Shown here piece after piece: positions 1 to 5,023 of a DNA stretch of 5,023 nt. Each line of letters starts with the position of its first letter. Position 1 is the first letter of the stretch. A model generated the notes under the pieces. The model had not been told where the DNA came from. It saw nothing but the letters and a program-made list of their open reading frames with translations, and ran no database searches. The stretch lies in the NCBI GenBank assembly GCA_964483545.1, contig CAZACC010000137.1:1-5023 (forward strand), in the 5' to 3' direction. Origin of the DNA: JAAYYM01 sp964483545. GTDB lineage: Bacteria; Bacillota; Clostridia; Lachnospirales; Lachnospiraceae. A program made the position numbers and the translations under genes.

Positions 1-379
1 TCACAGGCAGCTTGAGGGCAAGTGCCTTCTTCAGTACGAACTTGGTCTGAGGCATTGTACCTTCAAATGCATCAACGACTAGAACCGCACCATTTACCAT
101 TTTCAATACACGCTCAACTTCACCGCCGAAATCGGCATGTCCTGGTGTATCTATGATGTTTATTTTTGTATCATGATAAGTAACGGCTGTATTCTTTGAG
201 AGAATAGTGATGCCGCGTTCTCTCTCTATATCATTGGAATCCATGACACGTTCCTGTACTTCCTGATGGGCACGAAAGACACCGCTCTGCTTTAGCAGCT
301 CGTCCACCAGAGTCGTCTTGCCATGGTCTACATGGGCAATAATAGCAATGTTTCTAATATCGTTTCTTTCTTGAATCAT
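1..379 (-). CDS. typA: Translational GTPase TypA/BipA, N-terminal part (truncated by window edge)
   Basis: TypA/BipA is a ribosome-associated GTPase of the EF-G/LepA family, linked to ribosome assembly and stress or cold adaptation. The 126 visible residues form the start of the G domain. The P-loop AHVDHGKTT (residues 15-23) is G1, the switch I segment IERERGITI (51-59) supplies the G2 threonine, and DTPGHADFGGEVERVL (77-92) contains G3. The stretch VVDAFEGTMPQTKFVLKKAL (101-120) is characteristic of TypA rather than EF-G or LepA. The G4 (NKxD) motif and later domains lie beyond the left edge; full-length family members are about 600 residues, so roughly a fifth is present. The ATG at 377-379 is chosen because AGAGGA (385-390) sits 5 nt upstream and the protein begins MIQERNDIRNIAIIAHVDHG, as family members do. 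It is transcribed divergently from the dapA operon. The family is certain; only LepA or EF-G would be alternatives and both fit worse. Confidence 0.95.
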   Translation of the reverse strand, partial: MIQERNDIRNIAIIAHVDHGKTTLVDELLKQSGVFRAHQEVQERVMDSNDIERERGITILSKNTAVTYHDTKINIIDTPGHADFGGEVERVLKMVNGAVLVVDAFEGTMPQTKFVLKKALALKLPV

Positions 380-403
380 AAAAATCCTCTTTTCACTGAA
401 TCT

Positions 404-432
404 CTGGCTGCGCAAATCCTTGCGGCAGCTAG
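404..432 (-). promoter_or_regulatory. Hairpin in the typA 5' leader
   Basis: Bases 404-415 (CTGGCTGCGCAA) can pair with 420-432 (TTGCGGCAGCTAG). This gives a stem of about 12 bp with one G bulge (424), one G-T pair (406/430) and a 4-nt loop (416-419). It lies between the predicted typA transcription start (about 443) and the typA ribosome binding site (385-390), so it would form in the roughly 65-nt typA leader. No T-tract follows it in the typA direction, so it is not a standard intrinsic terminator. It could stabilise the 5' end or affect translation; that function is inference only. Confidence 0.4.
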
Positions 433-449
433 TTTTACATAACTTTAGT

Positions 450-477
450 AGTATAACACATTCCTGTGGGATTTCAA
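450..477 (-). promoter_or_regulatory. Predicted sigma-A promoter of typA (extended -10)
   Basis: Read on the minus strand, TTGAAA (472-477) is a 5/6 match to the -35 consensus and TATACT (450-455) a 5/6 match to the -10 consensus, with a 16-nt spacer. A TGn extension lies directly in front of the -10 (TGTTATACT), which typically strengthens Firmicute promoters. The expected start is near 443, giving a leader of about 65 nt before the typA ATG. The A/T-rich stretch upstream of the -35 (478-510) could act as an UP element. This is a sequence match only. Confidence 0.75.
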
Positions 478-502
478 GAAAAACAAGAAAAAACAAGAAA
501 AA
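475..502. repeat. Three phased A-tract repeats between divergent promoters
   Basis: The unit CAAGAAAAA occurs three times in tandem at 475-483, 484-493 (with one extra A) and 494-502. The A-runs are centred near 481, 490.5 and 500, about one helical turn apart, a spacing expected to give intrinsic DNA curvature. The block lies between the -35 of the typA promoter (472-477) and the -35 of the dapA promoter (518-523), so it may serve both as an A/T-rich UP element or a curved spacer. The repetition is directly visible; the effect on transcription is inferred. Confidence 0.6.
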
Positions 503-517
503 TAGAGAAATTAGTGT

Positions 518-546
518 TTGACAGAACAGCAGCAGAATGATATTAT
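518..546 (+). promoter_or_regulatory. Predicted sigma-A promoter of the dapA-dapB-fbp operon
   Basis: A perfect -35 TTGACA (518-523) is followed after exactly 17 nt by TATTAT (541-546), a 5/6 match to TATAAT. Transcription would start near 552-554, about 80 nt before the lysine aptamer and about 475 nt before dapA. An A-rich stretch (478-510) lies directly upstream. Its placement just ahead of the riboswitch makes it the natural promoter of the lysine-controlled operon. An overlapping TATACT (544-549) has a 20-nt spacing and fits less well. Confidence 0.8.
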
Positions 547-554
547 ACTTGCAA

Positions 555-621
555 GTTCATCATTTGCACCGATGTTTGCATGGTGATCAAATGCTGCAGA
601 GGCAGAAATGACTGAATGAAC
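555..621 (+). other. Possible three-way-junction RNA element ahead of the riboswitch
   Basis: The first part of the predicted transcript can fold into a compact branched structure. GTTCAT (555-560) pairs with ATGAAC (616-621) as a closing stem. Inside, 561-574 pairs with 579-593 (CATTTG with CAAATG, CACC with GGTG, ATG with CAT; small bulges at 571 and 586-587) around the loop TTTG. CTGC (594-597) pairs with GCAG (602-605) around an AGAG loop. The segment 606-615 is unpaired. It ends about ten bases before the lysine aptamer. I do not recognise it as a named RNA family, and a chance fold is possible because the closing and second stems are only 6 and 4 bp. Confidence 0.35.
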
Positions 622-630
622 AATTTCATA

Positions 631-862
631 CAAGGTAGAGGTCGCGTTTTTGATCAGTAGTGATTCGGATGCAGCAGAGAACAACAGGATATGTCAGAGC
701 AGTACTTGCAGGCAGATTGCTGGGCAGATGAAGATTCATGAAAGGCAACGACGCCGAAAGGATACGAGTGGACTGCACAAATATCCTTGGGCATGCATTT
801 AATAGATGTGTGACTGTCATTTATGTAAGCTGAGGCGCTTACATGATGGAGGGCTATCATAA
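631..862 (+). promoter_or_regulatory. Lysine riboswitch (L-box) aptamer
   Basis: This RNA binds L-lysine and, when bound, favours the terminator at 883-920, shutting off the downstream lysine-synthesis genes. Conserved L-box blocks occur in order: GGTAGAGGTCGCG (634-646), the CAGTAG loop motif (655-660), AAAGGCAACGACGCCGAAAGG (741-761, given here as the boundary of P2 and P3), GACTGTCA (812-819) and TGGAGGGCTATC (847-858). Visible helices are P1 (634-638 with 854-858), the base of P2 (644-648 with 750-754), P3 (758-764 AAGGATA with 782-788 TATCCTT), P4 (792-798 with 806-812) and P5 (823-830 ATGTAAGC with 837-844 GCTTACAT). The tip of P2 and the P3 loop hold complementary bases that could make the known L2-L3 kissing contact, for example GCAGT 699-703 with ACTGC 772-776, or TGCAG 707-711 with CTGCA 773-777. 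The aptamer appears complete and sits upstream of dapA, a standard lysine-riboswitch target. Confidence 0.95.
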
Positions 863-882
863 AGACAAAACATTGTATATTA

Positions 883-920
883 TGAGTCGACCTTCATCCA
901 AGGTCGATTTTTTGTTTTTT
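883..920 (+). terminator. Riboswitch-controlled intrinsic terminator
   Basis: TCGACCTT (887-894) pairs perfectly with AAGGTCGA (900-907) around a 5-nt loop, followed by TTTTTTGTTTTTT (908-920). It begins about 25 nt after the lysine aptamer and about 105 nt before dapA, the expected place for an expression platform that attenuates transcription. Two competing pairings are visible. GGCT (852-855) plus CATAA (858-862) can pair with TTATG (880-884) plus AGTC (885-888), joining the P1 3' strand to the terminator foot. AGGTCG (639-644) in the aptamer's 5' part can pair with CGACCT (888-893) in the terminator's left arm. Either could act as the antiterminator when lysine is low. Confidence 0.92.
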
Positions 921-1020
921 CGCAACTGATGTGCGAAATGAACGAGTTTCTATTAGGAATTCAAAAAGAAGCGCAGAAGAGATTTGACCTAGGAGTACAT
1001 ATTAACCCAATAGGAGGAAA
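921..1020 (+). promoter_or_regulatory. Downstream leader and ribosome binding site of dapA
   Basis: This is the untranslated stretch between the attenuator and dapA. A small 7-bp hairpin (918-924 with 932-938, TTTCGCA with TGCGAAA) follows the terminator's second T-run. A perfect AGGAGG (1012-1017) lies 8 nt before the dapA ATG, predicting efficient translation once transcription passes the terminator. TTGACC at 984-989 resembles a -35 box but has no acceptable -10 at the right distance, so I do not call a second promoter. Nothing else recognisable is seen here. Confidence 0.7.
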
Positions 1021-1025
1021 GTATT

Positions 1026-1913
1026 ATGGCAATTTTCACAGGAGCAGGCGTAGCAATCGTTACACCATTTAAAGAAGACGAATCAGTGAACTATGAGAGA
1101 TTTGCAGAGCAGATCGAGTACCAGATCAAGGGCGGTACAGATGCAATCATTGTATGTGGTACGACAGGAGAGGCATCGACACTCAGTCATGAAGAGCATA
1201 TTGAAGTCATCAAATTCGCAGTGGATCAGGTAAAGAAGCGTATTCCAGTCATTGCGGGAACAGGTTCTAACTGCACAAAGACAGCCATATATCTGTCACA
1301 GGAGGCTGAAAAGGTTGGTGCAGATGGACTGCTGGTTGTAACACCTTATTATAACAAGGCAACACAGAAGGGGCTGAAGGAGCACTTTACCATGGTGGCG
1401 AACAGTGTGAAGCTCCCAATTCTTCTATATAATATACCAGGCAGAACTGGCGGAGTTAACATATTACCAGAGACAATTGTTTCCTTGTGCAAAGAAGTAG
1501 AAAACATCGTAGGAGTAAAGGACGCAACTGATAATTTTTCACAGATTGCGCGTTTGATGGCAATCGCAGACGGCAGCGTAGATCTCTACTCAGGAAATGA
1601 CAATCAAATCACTCCGATGCTGGCGCTTGGCGCAAAGGGTGTTATCTCGGTATTATCCAATGTTGCACCGAGACAGACACATGATATTTGCGCACAATGG
1701 TTCGAGGGCAAGATAGCAGAAAGTACAAAGCTACAGTTAGATACAATCGAGCTTGTAGGCGCACTGTTCTGCGAGGTGAACCCAATTCCGGTAAAGCAGG
1801 CTATGAATTTCATGAACATGGGTGCTGGCATTATGCGCAGACCTTTAACGACCATGGAACCCGAGAATGCAGAGAAGCTCAAAACGGCTATGAAGCATTA
1901 TGGGCTGTTGTAG
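1026..1913 (+). CDS. dapA: 4-hydroxy-tetrahydrodipicolinate synthase DapA
   Basis: DapA is a cytosolic Schiff-base aldolase that condenses pyruvate with L-aspartate-4-semialdehyde, the first committed step to diaminopimelate and lysine. The 295 residues match the family's usual length and TIM-barrel fold. Visible active-site elements are the CGTTGE loop (44-49; T46 and T47 match E. coli T44/T45), Y109 in TPYYNK, Y135 and R140 in LLYNIPGRTG, and the Schiff-base lysine K165 in VGVKDAT. GNDNQITPMLALGAKGVISV (190-209) and CEVNPIPVKQAM (249-260) are further signatures. The start follows a perfect ribosome binding site at 1012-1017. It is the first gene after the lysine riboswitch. The allosteric-site glutamate that follows Asn at +4 in E. 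coli (N80/E84) appears here as N82/T86, suggesting weaker or absent lysine feedback on the enzyme. Related aldolases such as N-acetylneuraminate lyase are less likely given dapB next door. Confidence 0.97.
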   Translation: MAIFTGAGVAIVTPFKEDESVNYERFAEQIEYQIKGGTDAIIVCGTTGEASTLSHEEHIEVIKFAVDQVKKRIPVIAGTGSNCTKTAIYLSQEAEKVGADGLLVVTPYYNKATQKGLKEHFTMVANSVKLPILLYNIPGRTGGVNILPETIVSLCKEVENIVGVKDATDNFSQIARLMAIADGSVDLYSGNDNQITPMLALGAKGVISVLSNVAPRQTHDICAQWFEGKIAESTKLQLDTIELVGALFCEVNPIPVKQAMNFMNMGAGIMRRPLTTMEPENAEKLKTAMKHYGLL

Positions 1914-1991
1914 AAAATATTTGTAGGCTTACAGAGATAAAATAACAAGAATGATTTTGACAGAGTATAATGGTTGACATCATGTTGAATG

Positions 1992-1998
1992 AAAGGAA
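1992..1998 (+). promoter_or_regulatory. Ribosome binding site that decides the dapB start
   Basis: AAAGGAA (1992-1998) lies 7 nt before the ATG at 2006. The upstream in-frame ATG at 1970 has no Shine-Dalgarno-like sequence in front of it and would add 12 residues before the nucleotide-binding motif that normally begins near residue 6 of DapB. The site therefore supports 2006 as the start. Confidence 0.75.
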
Positions 1999-2005
1999 AT
2001 ACATC

Positions 2006-2764
2006 ATGATAAAAGTAATAATGCACGGCTGTAACGGTCGGATGGGGCAGATGATCACTGGTATGGTTGCAGATGAGGATGGTTTGGAAATCGTGATGGG
2101 TGTGGATGTTTCGAATCACATCCAGAATACGTATCCAGTCGTAAAGAGCATTACAGAGTGTCATACAGATGCGGATGTTGTGATTGATTTTGGCGCTGCG
2201 GCAGCAGTAGATGGATTGCTGGATTATTGTGTAGAAAAACAGATTCCATGTGTCCTTTGTACCACAGGACTGAGTGAGGAACAGCTCACAAAGATAAAGG
2301 AAGCGAGCAAAAAAGTGGCTATTCTGAAATCAGCCAATATGTCTATGGGGATTAATCTGCTGATGAAGGTATTGAAGGAGGTCACACCGATACTTGCAGA
2401 GGCGGGTTTCGATGTAGAGATTGTGGAGAAGCATCATAAAATGAAGCTGGATGCACCGAGTGGCACAGCGTTGGCCTTGGCTGATTCAGTGAATTCTTCC
2501 ATGAATGATGCCTATCAGTATACCTTTGACCGCAGCAAAGAAAAAAGACTTCGTGACAAGTTTGAAATCGGCATCTCAGCTGTGCGAGGTGGTACAATTG
2601 TTGGAGATCACGACGTAATCTTTGCAGGACAGGATGAGGTCATCACCTTTTCACATGTGGCATACTCCAGAGCAATATTTGCCAAGGGAGCAGTACAGGC
2701 CGCCAAGTATTTGGCAGACAAGCCAGCCGGACTCTATGATATGAGCGGTGTGGTAGGAATTTAG
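2006..2764 (+). CDS. dapB: 4-hydroxy-tetrahydrodipicolinate reductase DapB
   Basis: DapB reduces the DapA product to tetrahydrodipicolinate with NAD(P)H in the cytosol, the second committed step to diaminopimelate and lysine. From the ATG at 2006 the protein has 252 residues, typical for Firmicute DapB (about 250-270). The N-terminal Rossmann domain starts at once with the dinucleotide-binding loop MHGCNGRMGQM (6-16); CTTGLS (85-90) is the second cofactor-contact segment. The signature EKHHKMKLDAPSGTA (141-155) carries the catalytic H143/H144 and K147, equivalent to E. coli H159/H160 and K163. VRGGTIVGDHDVIF (193-206) and the C-terminal SRAIFAKGAVQAAKYL (221-236) also match the family. It lies 92 nt after dapA with no terminator between. 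An in-frame ATG at 1970 would give 264 residues but lacks a ribosome binding site. Confidence 0.97.
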   Translation: MIKVIMHGCNGRMGQMITGMVADEDGLEIVMGVDVSNHIQNTYPVVKSITECHTDADVVIDFGAAAAVDGLLDYCVEKQIPCVLCTTGLSEEQLTKIKEASKKVAILKSANMSMGINLLMKVLKEVTPILAEAGFDVEIVEKHHKMKLDAPSGTALALADSVNSSMNDAYQYTFDRSKEKRLRDKFEIGISAVRGGTIVGDHDVIFAGQDEVITFSHVAYSRAIFAKGAVQAAKYLADKPAGLYDMSGVVGI

Positions 2765-2785
2765 TATTACAGTGGAGGAGACATC

Positions 2786-4744
2786 ATGAAGGATCTGGAG
2801 TTGAAATACCTGAAGACATTGGCGGATCATTATCCGACGATTGCAGCAGCATCGACGGAAATCATCAATCTGCAGTCAATTCTGAACCTACCAAAGGGAA
2901 CGGAGCATTTCATGACGGATGTGCATGGCGAGAACGAGCAGTTTATCCATGTACTTAGAAACGGTTCTGGATCAGTGAAGCGCAAGATAGATGAAGAGTT
3001 TGGGAACACGCTCAGTGAGAAGGACAAGAAAATGCTGGCAACCTTAATCTATTATCCAGAGGAGAAGCTGGAGCTGATTAAGAAGCAGGAAGACAATATC
3101 GAGGACTGGTATAAGATTACTTTGCATCGTTTGGTGCAGATCACAAAAAGAGTCGCATCCAAATATACACGTTCCAAAGTACGCAAGGCTTTGCCAAAGG
3201 ACTTTGCCTATGTCATTGAAGAAATGATTACAGAAAAGGTAGAGGTTCAGAATAAGGAAGCTTATTATAATGAAATCATTCATACGATCATCAGGATCGA
3301 GCGTGCACCGGAGTTTATCGTGGCGCTCAGCAACCTGATTCAGAGACTCGTCATTGATCATCTGCATATCGTCGGCGATATCTTTGACCGAGGACCTGGT
3401 CCGCATCTGATCTTGGAAACATTGCGGCACTATCATTCGATTGATATCCAGTGGGGCAATCATGACGTTGTGTGGATGGGTGCTGCCTCAGGACATGCAG
3501 CATGCATCGCAAATGTGCTCCGCATGTCTGCAAAGTATGGCAATCTGGACACGCTGGAGGAGGGCTATGGTATCAATCTGATTCCATTAGCGACCTTTGC
3601 TATGGAGACTTATTCTGATGTGAACTGTGATGCATTTGCGCTTTCAACAAGTGGAGATTACAATTCAAATGACAGGGCTCTCGATACGAAAATGCACAAG
3701 GCAATCACGATTATTCAGTTCAAACTGGAAGGTCAGATTATTAAAAAACGTAAAAGCTTTGATCTAGAAAGCCGATTGCTGCTAGATAAGATCAATTATG
3801 AAAATAAAACGATAGACATTGATGGAGCGACCTATGCATTGAAGGATACGGAATTTCCAACGGTTGATCCAAAGCATCCATATCAGCTGACTAAGGGAGA
3901 AGAACAGGTTATGGAGCGTCTCTGCCATGCGTTTACACGTTGTGAGAAGCTACAGAAGCATGTGCGTTTTCTGTTTGCCAAAGGCAGCTTATACAAAGTT
4001 TATAATTCCAACCTGCTATATCATGGTTGTGTTCCACTGGATGAAAACGGTGATTTTAAGAGGGTCAATATTTTTGGAAAGCAGTACAGCGGAAGGGCTT
4101 TATATGACATACTGGAGCATTATGCACGCCGTGGCTACTATACGACAAATGACACTACGGAGCGGGAAAAGGGACAGGATATTTTGTGGTATATCTGGGG
4201 CAATCCGAACTCGCCTGTATTTGGCAAGGAAAGAATGGCGACCTTTGAGCGTTATTTGATTGCAGACAAGGCTAGCCATGTAGAGAAGAAAAATAAATAT
4301 TATGAGTTGCTCAATGATGAAGAGACTGTCAATAAAATTTTGACGGAGTTTGGTTTGGATGCAAGGTTTTCACATATTATCAATGGTCATGTTCCTGTTG
4401 AGCAGAAAAAGGGAGAATCACCAATCAAATGTGGTGGCAAGCTGATGGTCATCGATGGCGGATTTTCTAAGGCATATCAAAGTAAAACTGGGATTGCAGG
4501 TTATACGCTAGTTTATAATTCTCATGGAATGCGTCTGGTAGCCCATGAACCATTTAAGTCGACTGAGGATGCAATTTTGCAGGAGACGGATGTTTTTTCG
4601 GACTCAGTTATTGTAGAAACTTCTGCATTTCGTCTGCGTGTAGCCGACACCGACACAGGTTATGAACTGCGCGAGTCCATTTATCAGCTGGAGGAGTTAC
4701 TCAGGGCATATCAGGATGGAACGATTATTGAAAAAAGCGAATAG
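2786..4744 (+). CDS. fbp: Fructose-1,6-bisphosphatase class III
   Basis: This cytosolic enzyme hydrolyses fructose 1,6-bisphosphate to fructose 6-phosphate, the gluconeogenic step opposing phosphofructokinase. The class III form is typical of Firmicutes and unrelated to the classical sugar-phosphatase fold; it is a metallophosphoesterase. The 652 residues match the usual length (about 640-670). Metal-site motifs appear in order: TDVHGE (44-49), VGDIFDRGPGP (196-206), GNHDVVWMGA (224-233), YHGCVPL (412-418), NGHVPV (533-538) and VIDGGFSKAYQSKTGIAGYT (555-574). A family-specific helical insert lies between the first two (about 60-190), and the WYIWGNPNSPVFGKERMATFER stretch (from 468) is also conserved. 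GGAGG (2774-2778), 7 nt before the ATG, supports the start. It follows dapB by 21 nt with no terminator or promoter seen, so it is probably co-transcribed and under lysine-riboswitch control, an unusual setting for this gene. Confidence 0.96.
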   Translation: MKDLELKYLKTLADHYPTIAAASTEIINLQSILNLPKGTEHFMTDVHGENEQFIHVLRNGSGSVKRKIDEEFGNTLSEKDKKMLATLIYYPEEKLELIKKQEDNIEDWYKITLHRLVQITKRVASKYTRSKVRKALPKDFAYVIEEMITEKVEVQNKEAYYNEIIHTIIRIERAPEFIVALSNLIQRLVIDHLHIVGDIFDRGPGPHLILETLRHYHSIDIQWGNHDVVWMGAASGHAACIANVLRMSAKYGNLDTLEEGYGINLIPLATFAMETYSDVNCDAFALSTSGDYNSNDRALDTKMHKAITIIQFKLEGQIIKKRKSFDLESRLLLDKINYENKTIDIDGATYALKDTEFPTVDPKHPYQLTKGEEQVMERLCHAFTRCEKLQKHVRFLFAKGSLYKVYNSNLLYHGCVPLDENGDFKRVNIFGKQYSGRALYDILEHYARRGYYTTNDTTEREKGQDILWYIWGNPNSPVFGKERMATFERYLIADKASHVEKKNKYYELLNDEETVNKILTEFGLDARFSHIINGHVPVEQKKGESPIKCGGKLMVIDGGFSKAYQSKTGIAGYTLVYNSHGMRLVAHEPFKSTEDAILQETDVFSDSVIVETSAFRLRVADTDTGYELRESIYQLEELLRAYQDGTIIEKSE

Positions 4745-4752
4745 TGAGCACA

Positions 4753-4788
4753 CTGGAATACAGGTACTTAATCCTCCATACATTCCAG
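4753..4788 (+). terminator. Possible weak terminator / inverted repeat after fbp
   Basis: CTGGAAT (4753-4759) and ATTCCAG (4782-4788) form a perfect 7-bp inverted repeat, with a short inner AGG/CCT pairing (4762-4764 with 4773-4775). It starts 8 nt after the fbp stop and is followed on the plus strand only by AATTTCTTCT, a poor T-run. It also overlaps the last codons of the convergent gene. It may stop the dap-fbp transcript weakly; no better terminator is visible in the 23-nt gap between the two convergent genes. Confidence 0.35.
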
Positions 4789-5023
4789 AATTTCTTCTGC
4801 TGATTTATCAGGATGCTGCCTGATTAAATCGTAAATGGAACGGATGCTGTTGGGGGTTTCTTCGAGTTCGTCAGCAATTGTTTCCAGAGCTTTTAATTTC
4901 TGGATCTTCTTTTGAATCTGCGAGATTAATCTTAGCACATCTCCAATTTCACGACCTTCTTCACGCAAATCCATATCCCTTACATATCGAGTCATATATT
5001 CCAACCTCCAATCCTCATTCCGC
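4768..5023 (-). CDS. C-terminal fragment of a probable Rpn / PD-(D/E)XK nuclease transposase-like protein (truncated by window edge)
   Basis: The minus-strand frame is open from the right edge to TAA at 4768-4770, giving 84 visible residues. It begins with a NEDWRLEYMTRYVRDMDLRE-like segment and continues EEGREIGD, then a charged, probably coiled-coil helix (ISQIQKKIQKLKALE), and ends with a helical tail (IADELEETPNSIRSIYDLIR, then PDKSAEEILECMED). This pattern of W-(R/x)-x-EYM, an EGRE linker and a final helix with P-D-K-(S/T)-x-EEI resembles, from memory, the C-terminal regions of Rpn-like proteins abundant in Lachnospiraceae. Their catalytic PD-(D/E)XK domain would lie off the window, so no nuclease residue can be checked. 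Alternatively, translation could begin inside the window: a TTG at 5002-5004, or ATG at 4993-4995 with GGAGG (5005-5009) 9 nt upstream, giving a 75-residue protein or a gene remnant. It converges on fbp, 23 nt away. Confidence 0.6.
   Translation of the reverse strand, partial: RNEDWRLEYMTRYVRDMDLREEGREIGDVLRLISQIQKKIQKLKALETIADELEETPNSIRSIYDLIRQHPDKSAEEILECMED

Noticed and set aside
626..860. Two minus-strand open frames of 64 and 68 codons
   Set aside because: They lie entirely opposite the lysine riboswitch, have no clear ribosome binding site and no recognisable protein features; they are antisense shadows of a structured RNA.
555..920. T-box or other amino-acid leader instead of a lysine riboswitch
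   Set aside because: There is no T-box sequence of the GGGTGGNACCGCG type, whereas all conserved L-box blocks and helices P1 to P5 are present in order.
938..1072. Short plus-strand frame of 44 codons (beginning MNEFLLGIQKEAQ) in the dapA leader, overlapping the dapA start in another frame
   Set aside because: There is no Shine-Dalgarno sequence before its ATG, and its last third is dapA coding sequence read out of frame. The AGGAGG it spans belongs to dapA. A leader peptide is not needed given the riboswitch.
1688..1945. Plus-strand frame of 85 codons at the end of dapA
   Set aside because: It overlaps conserved dapA coding sequence in another frame, lacks a ribosome binding site and has an unnatural composition.
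1957..2002. Perfect TTGACA at 1957-1962 and 1974-1979 and perfect TATAAT at 1966-1971 between dapA and dapB, suggesting an internal promoter
   Set aside because: The hexamers are not in usable arrangement: the first TTGACA is only 3 nt from TATAAT, the bases 17 nt upstream of TATAAT (TAACAA) match poorly, and the second TTGACA has only AAATAC or AATACA at the right distance. A weak promoter cannot be fully excluded.
1970..2005. Longer dapB beginning at the ATG at 1970 (264 residues)
   Set aside because: It lacks a ribosome binding site and adds 12 residues before the Rossmann strand; the ATG at 2006 has AAAGGAA correctly spaced.
3044..3463. Minus-strand frame of 139 codons opposite fbp
   Set aside because: It is fully antisense to strongly conserved fbp codons including the GDIFDRG motif, and shows no domain or start signal. 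Similar shorter frames opposite dapA, dapB and fbp were rejected for the same reason.

Overview
The window reads as an ordinary chromosomal segment of a low-to-mid GC Firmicute, probably a gut clostridium of the Lachnospiraceae type. Supporting signs are strong AGGAGG-like ribosome binding sites, a class 2 (lysine) riboswitch with an intrinsic terminator, a class III (Firmicute-type) fructose-1,6-bisphosphatase, and a partial gene whose C-terminal sequence resembles the Rpn/PD-(D/E)XK proteins common in Lachnospiraceae. The family-level placement is inference; no rRNA or other marker is present.

Layout. Positions 1-379 (minus) hold the N-terminal fifth of the translational GTPase TypA/BipA, cut by the left edge. 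Its extended -10 promoter (450-477) and a hairpin-bearing leader lie just upstream. Positions 380-1025 contain no protein gene and are a dense control region: divergent promoters back to back around three phased A-tracts (475-502), a sigma-A promoter for the rightward operon (518-546), a possible small branched leader RNA (555-621), a complete lysine riboswitch (about 631-862), its terminator (883-920), and about 90 nt of leader ending in the dapA ribosome binding site.

Positions 1026-4744 hold three rightward genes: dapA, dapB and fbp. I see no terminator between them and no convincing internal promoter, so they are probably one transcript. DapA and DapB catalyse the first two committed steps from aspartate semialdehyde towards diaminopimelate and lysine, which fits control by a lysine-sensing terminator. 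The less expected member is fbp, a gluconeogenic phosphatase only 21 nt after dapB, which would place it under the same lysine-responsive control. A convergent, right-truncated reading frame at 4768-5023 (minus) looks like the C-terminal tail of an Rpn-type nuclease/transposase-like protein.

I found no CRISPR array, insertion sequence end, tRNA, rRNA or phage gene, and no evidence for a wholly new system. The points most worth following are the inclusion of fbp under lysine control, the alternative pairings that could form the antiterminator, and the structured RNA element ahead of the aptamer.
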